Source of the DNA: Chara braunii
Taxonomy: Eukaryota > Streptophyta > Charophyceae > Charales > Characeae
Direction of reading: 5' to 3'
Length of the DNA stretch: 31,349 nt
Assembly (NCBI GenBank): GCA_003427395.1
Contig: BFEA01000188.1
Span: 1,696,592 to 1,727,940 of the forward strand
In this document: positions 1 to 8,960 of the stretch, piece after piece
Layout of the letters: each line of letters begins with the position of its first letter
How positions within the stretch are numbered: the first letter of the stretch is position 1
The notes under the pieces: model-generated
Databases searched by the model: none
Told to the model about the DNA's origin: nothing
Seen by the model: only the letters and a program-made list of their open reading frames with translations
Program-made: the position numbers and the translations under genes

Positions 1-186
1 GCAAGTGAGGAATGAGACTGAAAACAGACAATGGCTGGGGTATACCCCAGCGGACTGACGGGACTGGATTGGACTGGCTGGTACCGACAGAGGTACCGGC
101 CTGGACTGGCCTACCCCGAATGTAACACAGGCCTGTGAGAACAGGCCAAGGGGCTGGTCTCACAGGCCAACCCGAGGTCCGCTACA
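1..186 (-). mobile_element. LTR fragment (5'-end part in minus orientation), same family as the LTR at 16959-17267
   Basis: This segment is clearly homologous to about 17085-17267. Shared landmarks are the run around TATACCCCAGCGGACTGAC, the GGCTGGTACCGACAGAG stretch, and the terminal GGTCCGCTACA ending at 186. In the complete copy GGTCCGCTACA pairs with TGTGGCGGACC as short terminal inverted repeats, so 186 is the true LTR edge. LINE sequence begins immediately at 187, with no polypurine tract. I infer that an LTR element lying to the left of the window inserted into the LINE. The rest of this LTR is outside the window, so a target-site duplication cannot be checked. Confidence 0.75.
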
Positions 187-1310
187 TGCAGAATAGTCTC
201 TTTCCAATTCCGAGTGCTCCAACTGGTCTTGCTCATCTCCTGCCCAGCTTATTTTCGCTATCCACCCTTCACATTTCCCCCCCAGCCAATCTTCGCAAAG
301 ACGGGAGATGAGTTTGCCCATGTCCTTTTTGGTGTTTGCAAACTTTAGTTTTTCTTTAGTAGCCTGCCATTGAGCTGTGATCTCATGCTGGATCAGGAGC
401 CTTATTTGTTCTGTGACTTCCCCCTCTCCCACCTGGGCCCCTTCCGTTTTAATATGGCTCTTCAGTCCCATGACCATGATGCACCTGGAACAATGTGTCG
501 CCACACTCTGTCCCACCATAGCCATTACAGAACTGCGGCGTGGCACTGCAGTACGATGTGTTCCACAGTTTCAGGGCGCTTTTCGGGCGGGAAAATCTGG
601 AGGCATCTTCGGCACCAGGGGAGTGCTCTGCCTTGCTGTTCCAATTGTGTGTGGTCAATTACCCAGTCGTTAGTCGGCAGGCATCGGTGGGCAATTTGCC
701 ATTGCAGGGAAGAGATTTTGGCGGGCCTTCTTCCATATTCCTTGAACCATTTAACGGGCCTGAGCAAACTTCTGTCTACATTGAGATGGCGTTGCCATCT
801 ATCCTCTACCACATCTTTTAGTCTGGTTCTTGGCCTAAGCATTCGGTATACTATCTTGGTTTTCAGCGAGGCCAGCGCCACCAGTTTGCCTTCCCTCCTG
901 TTTGGGGGTGTCGATCCTTCCACGACCACGGCCACTCTTCAGGATCGAAGGGGATGGGGGTCATTGGACGAAAAACCCTCCATTCCCTCCCTTCCTCTAT
1001 CACTCTGATCCGGTAGACCTCACTCCTCTCTTTCCAGATAAAAGGCTGACGGCTCCCTTGCAGGTGACCCTTTCCTGTGACGTCAAAACACTCGATCAAC
1101 ACTTTGTCTTTGTCAACTGTGTGCAGTCGGCCGATGCGCGTTCCCAGACTCGGTATTCCCACCCAGTCCCCTTCCTCTAGGCAGGGGCCCTTCCTAAGGG
1201 TTGTATACCGTAGGAGGGGGAAGCTTTCAATAAGCTCATCCATTGCTGATTCTGTTAGGCGGCAGTATCGCAGGCAGACCCGTATTCTTTCTGCACTCTT
1301 CCATTCTTGA
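187..1310 (-). pseudogene. LINE ORF2 C-terminus with zf-RVT zinc-binding domain, frameshifted
   Basis: Three minus-strand frames are needed to follow this region: about 863-1310, then 525-935, then 187-546. The 525-935 stretch carries the zf-RVT signature: W-Q-I-A-H-R-C-L-P-T-N-D-W, followed by CRRC and EHIVLQC. This CX2C...HX4C pattern typically follows the RT in plant LINE ORF2 proteins. The last frame runs straight into the LTR at 186, so the C-terminal end is lost. Frameshifts near 900 and 530 show it cannot be translated as one protein. Confidence 0.7.
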
Positions 1311-3299
1311 CTGTCTCGTCCCAGAGGTCCCCTACTCTTCGAATCCCGTGCTTCACCCAACCTTTCCATGGGGGGTCTGAGCTGCATCTCACCCTGCCTA
1401 AAGAATCCGTAATTAGTCTATTACCAAATAGGGGCTGCCTAAAAACTTCCTCCCACCTTTGAGGGGATCGGCGGTTGGGGAATGAGAGTTTCCTCCATGT
1501 TCGAAGGAGACGTACCCAGTGTTCATCCACCGGGTCTCCATTCCTATATTTTCTTGTTATCCTCCAGAACCTGTCCTCAAGCCATACCACGGGGTCTATC
1601 TCTGGTGGAGCCTCCGGGGCCAAGACCGCGATCTGTGACAAGGTTAATGAGACCCATGGGGAGGTTGGCGCAAAGATGAGATATTGGATCCAGCAAAGAC
1701 TAAGGGCTTGAAACTGCGTGGAGGGGTCCACAATTCCGAGTCCTCCTCCGACTTTTGGCTGGATCACCGATTCCCATGCTACCCGACTGATGGTGCAGGA
1801 GTTGCTGTTGTCTCCTCTCCAAAGAAAGGCCGCCAATTGGCGCTTTAGCGCCTTGAGTCCTCCTCTACTCATGGGCCATATGATTGCTTTGTACCAGAGG
1901 GTGGCGAGTACCACGTTGTTAATGACCAGAGCCCGCCCGAAAATTGATGTATGTTTGTTTTTCCAGTTTGCGAGTTTGGTCTGTGCTGATTTTCCCACCC
2001 ACTCGTCGTTGGACTCGTGCTTTCCTTTTGCTGTGACCAGGGCCCCCAGGATCCTAAGGGGGTCTTCTAGAGGGAGCCAAGAGATGCGCGGGTTTTCAGG
2101 GGGCCTACCTCCTTGGTGGTGTAGCCACCAACCCATTGTCTTTTGTCCCCAGTTAACGGTCATGTCAGAGATCCGGCAAAAGCGATCCATAAGGGTCCGG
2201 ATTTCCTCCATGTTTTGTGTCTCAGCCTCCAACATAATAGTAAGATCGTCTGCAAATAAGGAGCAGATTGGTACTGCTTCCTCCGGGATGTCAGCAATCT
2301 TGATTCGGGTGAGGTCCTTATTGTGTCTGAGGTTGGCAGAGAGCGCCTCCATTATGATCAGAAAGAGATATGGGGCAATAGGGTCACCTTGTCTGACTGA
2401 CCGTTGGAGTTCAAAAGGAGGTGCCACTGATCCATTTACCTGTACGCTGGTATTGACATTTTTATGGAGGATTCTCACCCATCGCCGGAAGTCCGTTCCA
2501 AAGTTCATTTTTTCCAAGCATTTGTCTAAAAAGTCCCAGTTCACATGGTCATGAGTCTTTTCAAAGTCGATGAAGATGATGGCAACATTTGCCCGATTTC
2601 TTCGTGCTAAACTGACCACTTCATTGACTAACAGGATGTTCTCTTGTATGTTCCTACCGGCCATGAACCGTGTTTGGGCTGGGTGTATTATGTCCTCAAG
2701 GACCTCAGCCATACAATTTGTCAAGGCTTTAGAGAGAATTTTGTATATTACTGTGAGTAGCGTAATCGGTCTATAGTTCTTTATATTCATCTTATCCCCT
2801 TTTTTGTAGAGCAATGACAGCACCCCTTTTCCCACCACTTCCCCCATTTCCCCGTCTTCCCATACCTTTAGGTAGAACTCCCCTAGGTCCGCACTAAGGT
2901 CTCACCACATGATTTCCCAAAATTCTTTGAGAAATCCGTCAATTCCGGGAGTTTTCTCCTCCTTTATCTGTAGTAGTGCCGTCCATATTTCATCTTTTGT
3001 TAGAGGTCTCTCTAAGCGGTCCCGTTGTCGTGGAGAAAGGTGTCTATCCATGGGGGATAGACATTCCTCGATGTCCCTGGCCCATTCCTACCCTCTCGGG
3101 CTAGGAATGTGGGATGAGTATAGTTGCTTGAAGAAGGTCCTTGTGATTAAGGTGCAGTGCGCAGTGTCAGTTGCTATGACTTCGTCCCCGCTGACGGGGT
3201 CGTGGAGGGCTTCTATTATGGTCCGCCTTGAGCGGGCCGTTGCTATACTGAAGAAGTGTGTGTCCATGGTGGCCTCCTGGGTGAATTTGGCTATTTTTT
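1255..3299 (-). pseudogene. LINE ORF2, reverse transcriptase (RVT_1) region
   Basis: The longest open stretch is 1255-2847 (about 530 codons). It shows non-LTR RT motifs in order: YRPITLL (fingers), the QTRFMAGRNIQENI block, FIDFEKTHDHV (motif A Asp), RQGDPIAPYLFLI (motif B region) and FADDLTIM (catalytic motif C). The enzyme copies the element's RNA at a nicked target. The same frame extends upstream with TAG at 3088-3090 and TGA at 2902-2904. It closes with TAA at 1255-1257, but the true homologous reading switches to another minus frame near 1290. The family relationship (L1/plant LINE type) rests on motif order and on the zf-RVT downstream. The catalytic residues survive, but the ORF as a whole is not intact. 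Confidence 0.85.
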
Positions 3300-3898
3300 C
3301 TCTTATCCTGATACCTAGTCATCTTTGCTGAGCGTATTTGAGCAATTGGTCTTTAACTTTCTGGATACGGGTAATAAGGTTTTGTGATTCTTCCTGTTTT
3401 TTCAGGTCCAGTAATTCCTTCTGGGCAGCTATTTCCTATTGCTGCCTTAGGGCTGCCTTGGCTTTGGAGAATTCCTTGCATCTTCGGGCCAAGTAAAATA
3501 GGCCATTGTTAAACCACGAGGAAAATGTGTCAAAGTGATTTTTTTGTTGGCACCAAAAGTGTCACTCGTGTTGGATCATTTGTCGGAACTGCTGGTCTGT
3601 TAGGTGCGAAGTGTTGAGCTTATAGAAACCAGACCCTTGGTCGGGCCTTTTTCTCATTGTTAGTATAATTCCGCACGTCTTGTGGTCAAGGCCAGGATGC
3701 GGGCTACGCGGAAGGATGGTCGCCCAACGCAGGGCGCCTAGTAGGTCATTTGAGAGAAGGATGAGATCTATTCGTGATTTAGATAGCCTCGATGGGTCGC
3801 TGTCCCTTATGCAGGTAAAAGTTGTGTCATTCAGATGATGGAACCTGATTGATGAGTAAAACCAAATATTTATGAATTGCCAAGGCCCGGTCAGCTGA
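3300..3898 (-). pseudogene. LINE ORF2, APE endonuclease C-terminal part (broken)
   Basis: The minus-strand translation contains SRIDLILLS at about 3765-3785, matching the S-R-I-D block of LINE APE endonucleases. About 25 residues later comes GLDHK, the LDHK/SDHK block that carries the catalytic His. In the family this domain nicks target DNA to prime reverse transcription. The N-terminal half of the domain, with the first catalytic Asn and Glu, is absent because of 5' truncation. The frame is broken by TGA at 3562-3564, TAG at 3436-3438 and TGA at 3319-3321, with no indel between them. It continues into the RT in the same frame. Confidence 0.75.
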
Positions 3899-3937
3899 AA
3901 GAAAAATAAATAAATATAAAAGAATAATAATAATAAT
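3898..3937 (+). repeat. A-rich/AAT simple repeat at the LINE 5' boundary
   Basis: An A-rich run dominated by AAATAAAT and AATAATAAT units sits exactly where recognisable LINE coding stops. It may be a pre-existing target microsatellite or the tail of another retroposon in plus orientation. Confidence 0.5.
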
Positions 3938-3971
3938 GTGCATGTCCTTTGGGGCCACGTTCCACTAGCAC

Positions 3972-4104
3972 ACAAAAGTGTATCTCAGAAACACCTGTGG
4001 GACATCTGCGGGACATTGTCCAACCAATGATGCAGGACACAAAAGTGTATCCCAGAAACACATGTGGGACATGTGCGAGACATTGTCCAACCAATGATGC
4101 AGGA
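3972..4104. repeat. 67-bp tandem duplication
   Basis: Two adjacent near-identical copies (3972-4038 and 4039-4104) both begin CACAAAAGTGTATC and both end CCAACCAATGATGCAGGA. They differ at only a few positions, so the duplication is fairly recent. No coding role is seen. Confidence 0.85.
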
Positions 4105-4207
4105 GAATCTGATGGCAACGAAATTGTCATGGTTTCCCAAGAATGGGAGGAGGGGAAAAAAAAATTGAAAGACTCATTTTGATTGGCAGCTCTTCAAAAG
4201 ATTTTAA

Positions 4208-4287
4208 AAAATCAAGTACTCGAAGGGCATGGTTTTGACCGTCTTCTTTTTCCCGGCCAATTGCAACCCCATCGAGTACTTGATTTT
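4208..4287. repeat. Perfect 15-bp inverted repeat (hairpin-capable)
   Basis: AAAATCAAGTACTCG at 4208-4222 is exactly complementary to CGAGTACTTGATTTT at 4273-4287, with a 50-nt spacer. The surrounding 4105-4610 holds no gene that I can recognise. Confidence 0.7.
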
Positions 4288-4618
4288 CTCTCAAGATATA
4301 CGAACTGCACATTTCAGCATGGCAACCGTCAGAGACGGGAGTCCCATCAGGCACACGAATGGACTCCCTTGTGGTGGTACACGAGACTGCAACAGTCACG
4401 TACCACTATGTCCTGATTAGGCATTGGTTGGATGGGGAGGAGGGGGAGGAGACGGGAGGGTTAGTGGAACGACAACACTTTCAAAAGTCGGCCTCCTTCC
4501 CATCTTGGGAAATGTGACGTCGTCATTTTTTTTTTTAAGTCTTAAGAATTACTTTTCTTCCTTTTCTTACAGTGCCACACAGGTCATAATAGGCCATGAC
4601 TCGTGTGCTAATGGAACT

Positions 4619-4700
4619 GTGCTCCGAGACATCTGTGAAAATTGGAACGATACAGAGAAGGAAGATTAGCATGGCCCCTGCGCAAGAATGACACACATAT
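4619..4700 (+). pseudogene. U6 spliceosomal snRNA-like sequence (probable pseudogene)
   Basis: The central U6 core is plain: AAAATTGGAACGATACAGAG, then the AGC-triad region ATTAGCATGG and CCCCTGCGCAAGAATGACAC. The 5' stem-loop is altered compared with plant U6, though GACATC is kept. A 4-nt GAAG duplication at about 4661-4664 separates the ACAGAGA box from the AGC triad, a spacing that is constant in functional U6. After ACACACA the usual 3' tail and T-run terminator are missing and a tRNA-like sequence follows. I see no plant USE/TATA pair upstream at the expected distance. It is best read as a retroposed or chimeric U6 copy. Confidence 0.8.
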
Positions 4701-4709
4701 ATGTCTAGT

Positions 4710-4797
4710 GGATGTAGCTCAGTGGTTAAAGCACCGGTTGGAAATGTGTATTGATGTTTTTTCTCACCTTCTCAAGTGGTAATCCCGCCAACACGAG

Positions 4798-4837
<40 letters not shown>

Positions 4838-4890
4838 CGTATTGTAGTATGAGGTTGCGGGTTCAAAACTCAATCGCAGCCTCGCGCATG
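4710..4890 (+). mobile_element. tRNA-derived SINE, split by a poly-A insertion
   Basis: GGATGTAGCTCAGTGGTTAA at 4710 onward is a near-perfect tRNA 5' half with the Pol III A box. GAGGTTGCGGGTTCAAAAC at about 4851-4869 is a T-arm with a B box. Between them lies a roughly 80-nt insert ending in 34 consecutive A residues (4802-4835). It is bracketed by imperfect 11-nt repeats, AATGTGTATTG (4743-4753) and AATGCGTATTG (4834-4844), that look like a target-site duplication. Removing the insert would give a tRNA-like head of normal order. The anticodon arm is not recognisable, so this is a SINE rather than a tRNA gene. It joins directly to the U6-like segment upstream. Confidence 0.65.
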
Positions 4891-5099
4891 GACACCGGCA
4901 GGGCGTTAGATTGACGCACGGCTGGACATACACTCCCTTGGGCTGACGCATGGTATATAGACACTATCTGCGCACCACCCAAGGGTTGTTTATGGTGTTG
5001 TATGTTGGTTCTGGGTTTCGCAGGGGGTGCTTGGGGGTGTTGGTCTTGGGTGTTCTGTTGATCTCCCCAGTCTGGCATATCACACGTTTGTGCCATTTC

Positions 5100-5175
5100 C
5101 ATAGTCGTTCATATGGTAGAGTCATTCGATTACATGTGACAAGGTCATGGGTTCGAGCTTGGTTCGGACCTGGGG
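5100..5175 (+). mobile_element. Second tRNA-derived SINE-like module
   Basis: CATATGGTAGAGTCATTCG at about 5110-5128 resembles a degenerate A box. GGTCATGGGTTCGAGCTT at 5143-5160 contains a good B box (GGTTCGAGC type). The spacing of about 35 nt is right for a tRNA-derived Pol III promoter. There is no closed acceptor stem, so it is not a tRNA gene. It may be the head of another SINE or a tail part of the preceding one. Confidence 0.5.
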
Positions 5176-5627
5176 AGGGTTCCTTGTTCACAGCCAGGAG
5201 GCTGCACTTGTGTGGGTTTCATTTTTGTCGTTTCATTTCTTTCTATTTTCGGTAAGGTCGTGCAATACAACTTCGCTAGGACGGGTTCGTTTGGGGTCTC
5301 CGACAGCAGAAAATAGGGTCCGGTCGCACTCGTCCCTAAGACCGATCGTAGGGCAGGTTATCTTGTCAAGGTCGTTGCAATTTAGTATAGGGCACCGTCC
5401 ATTGTTTCCCTTTTGAGGGATAGAGTTTTTTCCCGTTGCAAACTGGGGGCGGGCGATATGAGTTTTGGCGGGCGATTTGGGTCTGGGTCGTTTCCGCTTT
5501 TGTTTTTGTTCTCTTCCACTGCATTTTCCCAGAAATGCAGTATCGAAGCATTTTGTTGTTTACTATGCCCAAGTAACGAAAACTAGAACGAACTGCCTTG
5601 CCTCGTTGGCAGGGCTTACTAAGAAAG
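5176..5627. other. No recognisable gene
   Basis: Unique-looking sequence. Short ORFs occur on both strands, but none carries a motif or convincing composition. Confidence 0.5.
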
Positions 5628-5711
5628 AAAATAAAGAAAAAACGTATTCACTTTCGGAAAAAAAAGAAGAAAAAACGTATCGACTTTCGAAAAAAAAAGA
5701 AGGAAAAACGG
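5628..5711. repeat. Degenerate A-rich tandem repeat, unit about 33 bp
   Basis: Two units of the form GAAAAAACGTAT...ACTTTCG followed by a long A run, plus a third partial unit, lie head to tail. It is a low-complexity minisatellite. Confidence 0.65.
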
Positions 5712-5716
5712 ACTTA

Positions 5717-5820
5717 CCTTTGCCCCGAGAGTTGTGGAGATCGAGGGCCTTGCTCCACTATTGACCAACCTTTGCCCTGAGAGTTGTGGAGATGGAGGGC
5801 CTTGCTCCACTACTGACCAA
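5717..5820. repeat. 52-bp tandem duplication
   Basis: Copies at 5717-5768 and 5769-5820 both start CCTTTGCCC and both end CCACTA(T/C)TGACCAA. They differ at three positions. Confidence 0.9.
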
Positions 5821-8660
5821 ATGTGCAACGTGAGTATGAATCTTCTAGTAGAACACAGGTAGATACACTGCTAGTAGTTTAGAGCTTGAAATGCCCTTTT
5901 TTCTGGGGCCGGGACCAACTAGCATCGTTTAAAACAGTGTGTGGCGTTCTTTTCTCATTTAAAAACGCATAAACAATGCTATTTTTCATTAAGGCATTAG
6001 CAAAGAAAAAGGATAAAAAAACAAAAAATCACGGGACCTGACATCGACATCATGACAGTACAGGTTGTGCATCCACACTTCCACCAACCTGGTACATCTG
6101 CATGCGACCTTCCCGCCGGCCCGTTCGCAGTCTTCCACGGAAATCTCACTATTCTCAATTTATGGGAAAAAAAAAAACAAGGCACGAAGCTTCAAAAACC
6201 CCCCCCCCCCCAAAAAAAAAAAAACCGTAGTATTGAAGCTTCGCGCCAACGCAAAGTGGCCAACTAAATGGCCAACAAATGAATTAAAAAAACTTCTTCT
6301 GGCCGATGGGCAGATGCCTCCATGAAAACAAAAACAATCCACACTAGCAATCTATACGCTACTGGATCAACGCCTGACGGATGTCACGGATGACCGCACG
6401 TGATCGAAAACAGAGGAGAACTAGCGTAAATCGGACCTAGTCGGTTCTGGCTCCTGGCCGCATGTGGGGTGGTCCTGCCTCCACCTACATTCCGAAGGAT
6501 CTTGCTGATCCCGAGTGGCTGTAGAAATCGGATAGCAGGGCGCTGAGGGCGGAGAATGGCTCTGAACCCCTAACTTTGTGTTTTGATTGGCAACGAACTT
6601 CCAAGGGATTGACATAGACTTCTCAACCCCTCCTCTGAGTCCCTCTTGTCCTTCTATTTTTTTTTCATGAATCTCTTGTCCGCCGCTTCTACAACTATTA
6701 GTCTTATTAGTGCATTTTTCTCTCTCTCTTACATTATCAGCCAACTCAAGTGAAGTGGCAGTTAGATTGAGGTGGTCAGCTAATTGAAGAGTCATGACGG
6801 GTCTGACACAACTTTGTGGGATCATGCGTTAGATAGTTGCGACGAAATGCAGCATTTGGGCGGATCAGTGCAAAAGTCAGGTTCACGGGGCGACGATTGC
6901 TGAGAGGTATTACTGGGTGCGTTGCAACAGGGATCGTCGATGCTCAAGCAAGGTAACAGAAGGTGGTTGATAGGCCAACGAGCCATGTGTACGATAGGGG
7001 GGTGATCTATTGTTTTGTTTTTGAATTATTTCCAATTAGAGTTGTGTACGGCAACGCGTCATCTTCTTTATCTTCCTTTCGATCGGTTTTCCTACCTGTA
7101 AATCTCTTGCTCTTTGAACTGTGTGGACATGATGCATGTATGTGAGTTACTGCATGATTATGAATATTCCTTTGCTCCCTCTCTTTCTATAGAATGGATG
7201 TGACTATCTCCTGTTATACTTTTCGGCTTGCAAGAGAAACGCGTACGACGATCCTCTCTCTGAAAGTGCATGAATGTTCATGTTCCCTCGATGTTTCTTC
7301 TATTAAAAAAAAATTAAAAAAAAAAAAAATCCGTTCTTTTACTTTCTTCCGTTGTGTGGCAATATNAATTTGTATTTGCTTCTTTATTGTATCAATAAAA
7401 TCAGGACAATCGAGTTTTGCTCCTTGTTTTTTTTTTTTTTTTTTTTTTTANAATAAAGCAACCCTCTTTATATTATGGATGCTTGTGCACATGTCAGACG
7501 GAAAGTCTTGTTAACATTGTTTTCTTCGCAATTGCCCTTCTTTTAGCGAGAGGTACAACTCAGAAGTTGCGGCCATATCAAGGGTTGAGGAGAATAGGTT
7601 TCGTAGAGCAACTCGTCGAGTTGAATTAAATTAAGATTGGTCTGACATTGCAACAATATTCCTCGCTATGCCAAGCTGGCTAAGTTGAGTGTATTGATTC
7701 TTTTTATTGAATGTTTATTTTTTCGTGGCAACATCATTTCGCCGATGATCTAAGTTATGCGACAATCTAGAAGACTATAATTTTGTATATACATTTTTTT
7801 GTTGAATTGAATTTTTGCGTGATACCTTTTGTTTTGAACTATACATCTAAGGGGTTAGTGATACTCGTTGGTTTCACGATTGGTCGAGACTATCCTCGTT
7901 GACCGGCCTATGCTTTGTACTTAGGAGATCAGCGCCCTAGGGAACGGGCAATATCTGGGTTCAATAAACGTTTTGACCATGCGTATCTGTGCTACAGCAA
8001 AATGAGCAAACATCTTCGGCTCAATGAGGGTAGGGAGCTGGGAGCAAACAAAACCAGTGACCCTAACAGATAGACCATTAGGGCGGGTAATGCTCGACTA
8101 AAGGGGTGACCGCTATGTAGGGTCGACCATGCAAGGGAATAAGGGAGCCTAGTATATTGGGCGCACCTAGATGAAGCATGCAAGGCTGCCTAACTAGGCC
8201 GTGAGGGCCGACATAGGGTAGAAAAAGTGATGGGTAAGGGAATCATGCAAATGACTCCTAAAGTGAGTGAAGTTAGAGCTAGATCCATAAGTTAGGAAGC
8301 CAGGGCGACGCTACGGTCCCGATCCCTATGTGTATACCAAGGGAGAACCTAACTCATAGGGACCCGACTAAGGGAGACCATCAGGTGACACAACCAGGGT
8401 ACTGTACAGGGTGAAGTAGTAAGAGAGTGACGACGTCTGAAGTAGGCAGAGGCTGCAGAGCTGATTGTGGCGAAGTCCGTGGAACTGCTAATGACATCCT
8501 TGATGAGAAGTCCGAAATGTCGTCAAGTAAGAGCCGCAACGTCGACGAGCCGAAGTAGCAAGACTGATGTGGATGGAGTACTGAGAAGTCAAACACGTGG
8601 AAAGAAAAGTCAGAGTCAATCGTCGTATCGAGCAGGACGACGACGAGTGCGTTGTGGATG
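5821..8660. other. Long stretch without a recognisable gene
   Basis: I find no supportable gene. The stretch holds homopolymer runs (6201-6226, 7310-7329, 7428-7449) and unresolved bases at 7366 and 7451, which suggest difficult assembly. The part nearest 8660 is probably the 3' untranslated region of the adjoining chromovirus. I could not find a copy of its LTR here. Confidence 0.5.
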
Positions 8661-8960
8661 CTAAGAATCCTCCGACTGCTGCTGAAGGTCTGCCTCAGAC
8701 GGAGCAGGCTCGACTTCAACGATCTCATCAGCCGAGGGAGAAGGAAGAGGGTCAGTGGGTTGAGGAACAGTCAGCCCAACATGATGAGCACGGTCATAGG
8801 CACGCACCAACATGCGAGCGTGCAGCAAGTGCCCGAGGGGCTCCTAAATAGCCTACTCATCAGGGTAACCGTTCCAACGTACGAGATACTCGATGTGAGG
8901 AGGGTTAGATACTCGACGTGAGGAGGGTTGTCGTCGGTGACTCGACGGCCAATGATGTCT
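8661..8960 (-). pseudogene. Chromovirus integrase C-terminus: chromodomain and tail
   Basis: After the integrase the minus strand encodes HIEYLVRWNGYPDE, the core of a chromodomain (YLVRW-x-GY). This module in chromoviral integrases directs insertion to modified chromatin. The usual ATWEP block follows, but it is read as stop-Ala-Ile-stop-Glu-Pro, with two TAG codons near 8850-8862. The remaining tail runs open to TAG at 8661-8663. Just upstream a 23-bp tandem duplication (8884-8906 and 8907-8929) shifts the frame, so the chromodomain and the preceding integrase lie in different frames. Residues of the aromatic cage cannot all be checked because of the breaks. Confidence 0.75.
8884..8929. repeat. 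23-bp tandem duplication inside the chromodomain
   Basis: Copies 8884-8906 and 8907-8929 begin AGATACTCGA(T/C)GTGAGG and differ by one base. Since 23 is not a multiple of 3, the duplication breaks the reading frame. Confidence 0.95.

Larger units (their letters stand above)
187..3898 (-). mobile_element. LINE (non-LTR retrotransposon), 5'-truncated and degenerate
   Basis: Read on the minus strand, the segment runs from the C-terminal third of an APE-type endonuclease through reverse transcriptase to a zf-RVT zinc-binding region. It begins at about 3898, next to an A-rich stretch (3898-3937), so the N-terminal part of the endonuclease and any ORF1 are missing. That is the usual 5' truncation of LINE copies. 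The 3' end is cut by the LTR at 186, and no poly-A tail is visible on the element's own strand. The frame is continuous from about 3898 to about 1290 apart from in-frame stops, then shifts near 1290, 900 and 530. This is a dead copy. Confidence 0.85.

Noticed and set aside
370-1008. Plus-strand 212-codon ORF opposite the LINE C-terminus
   Set aside because: It is a shadow of the LINE, whose zf-RVT and conserved blocks read on the minus strand.
8855-8875. CUGAUGAG in the chromodomain region
   Set aside because: It encodes YPDE of the chromodomain and lacks the rest of a hammerhead core.
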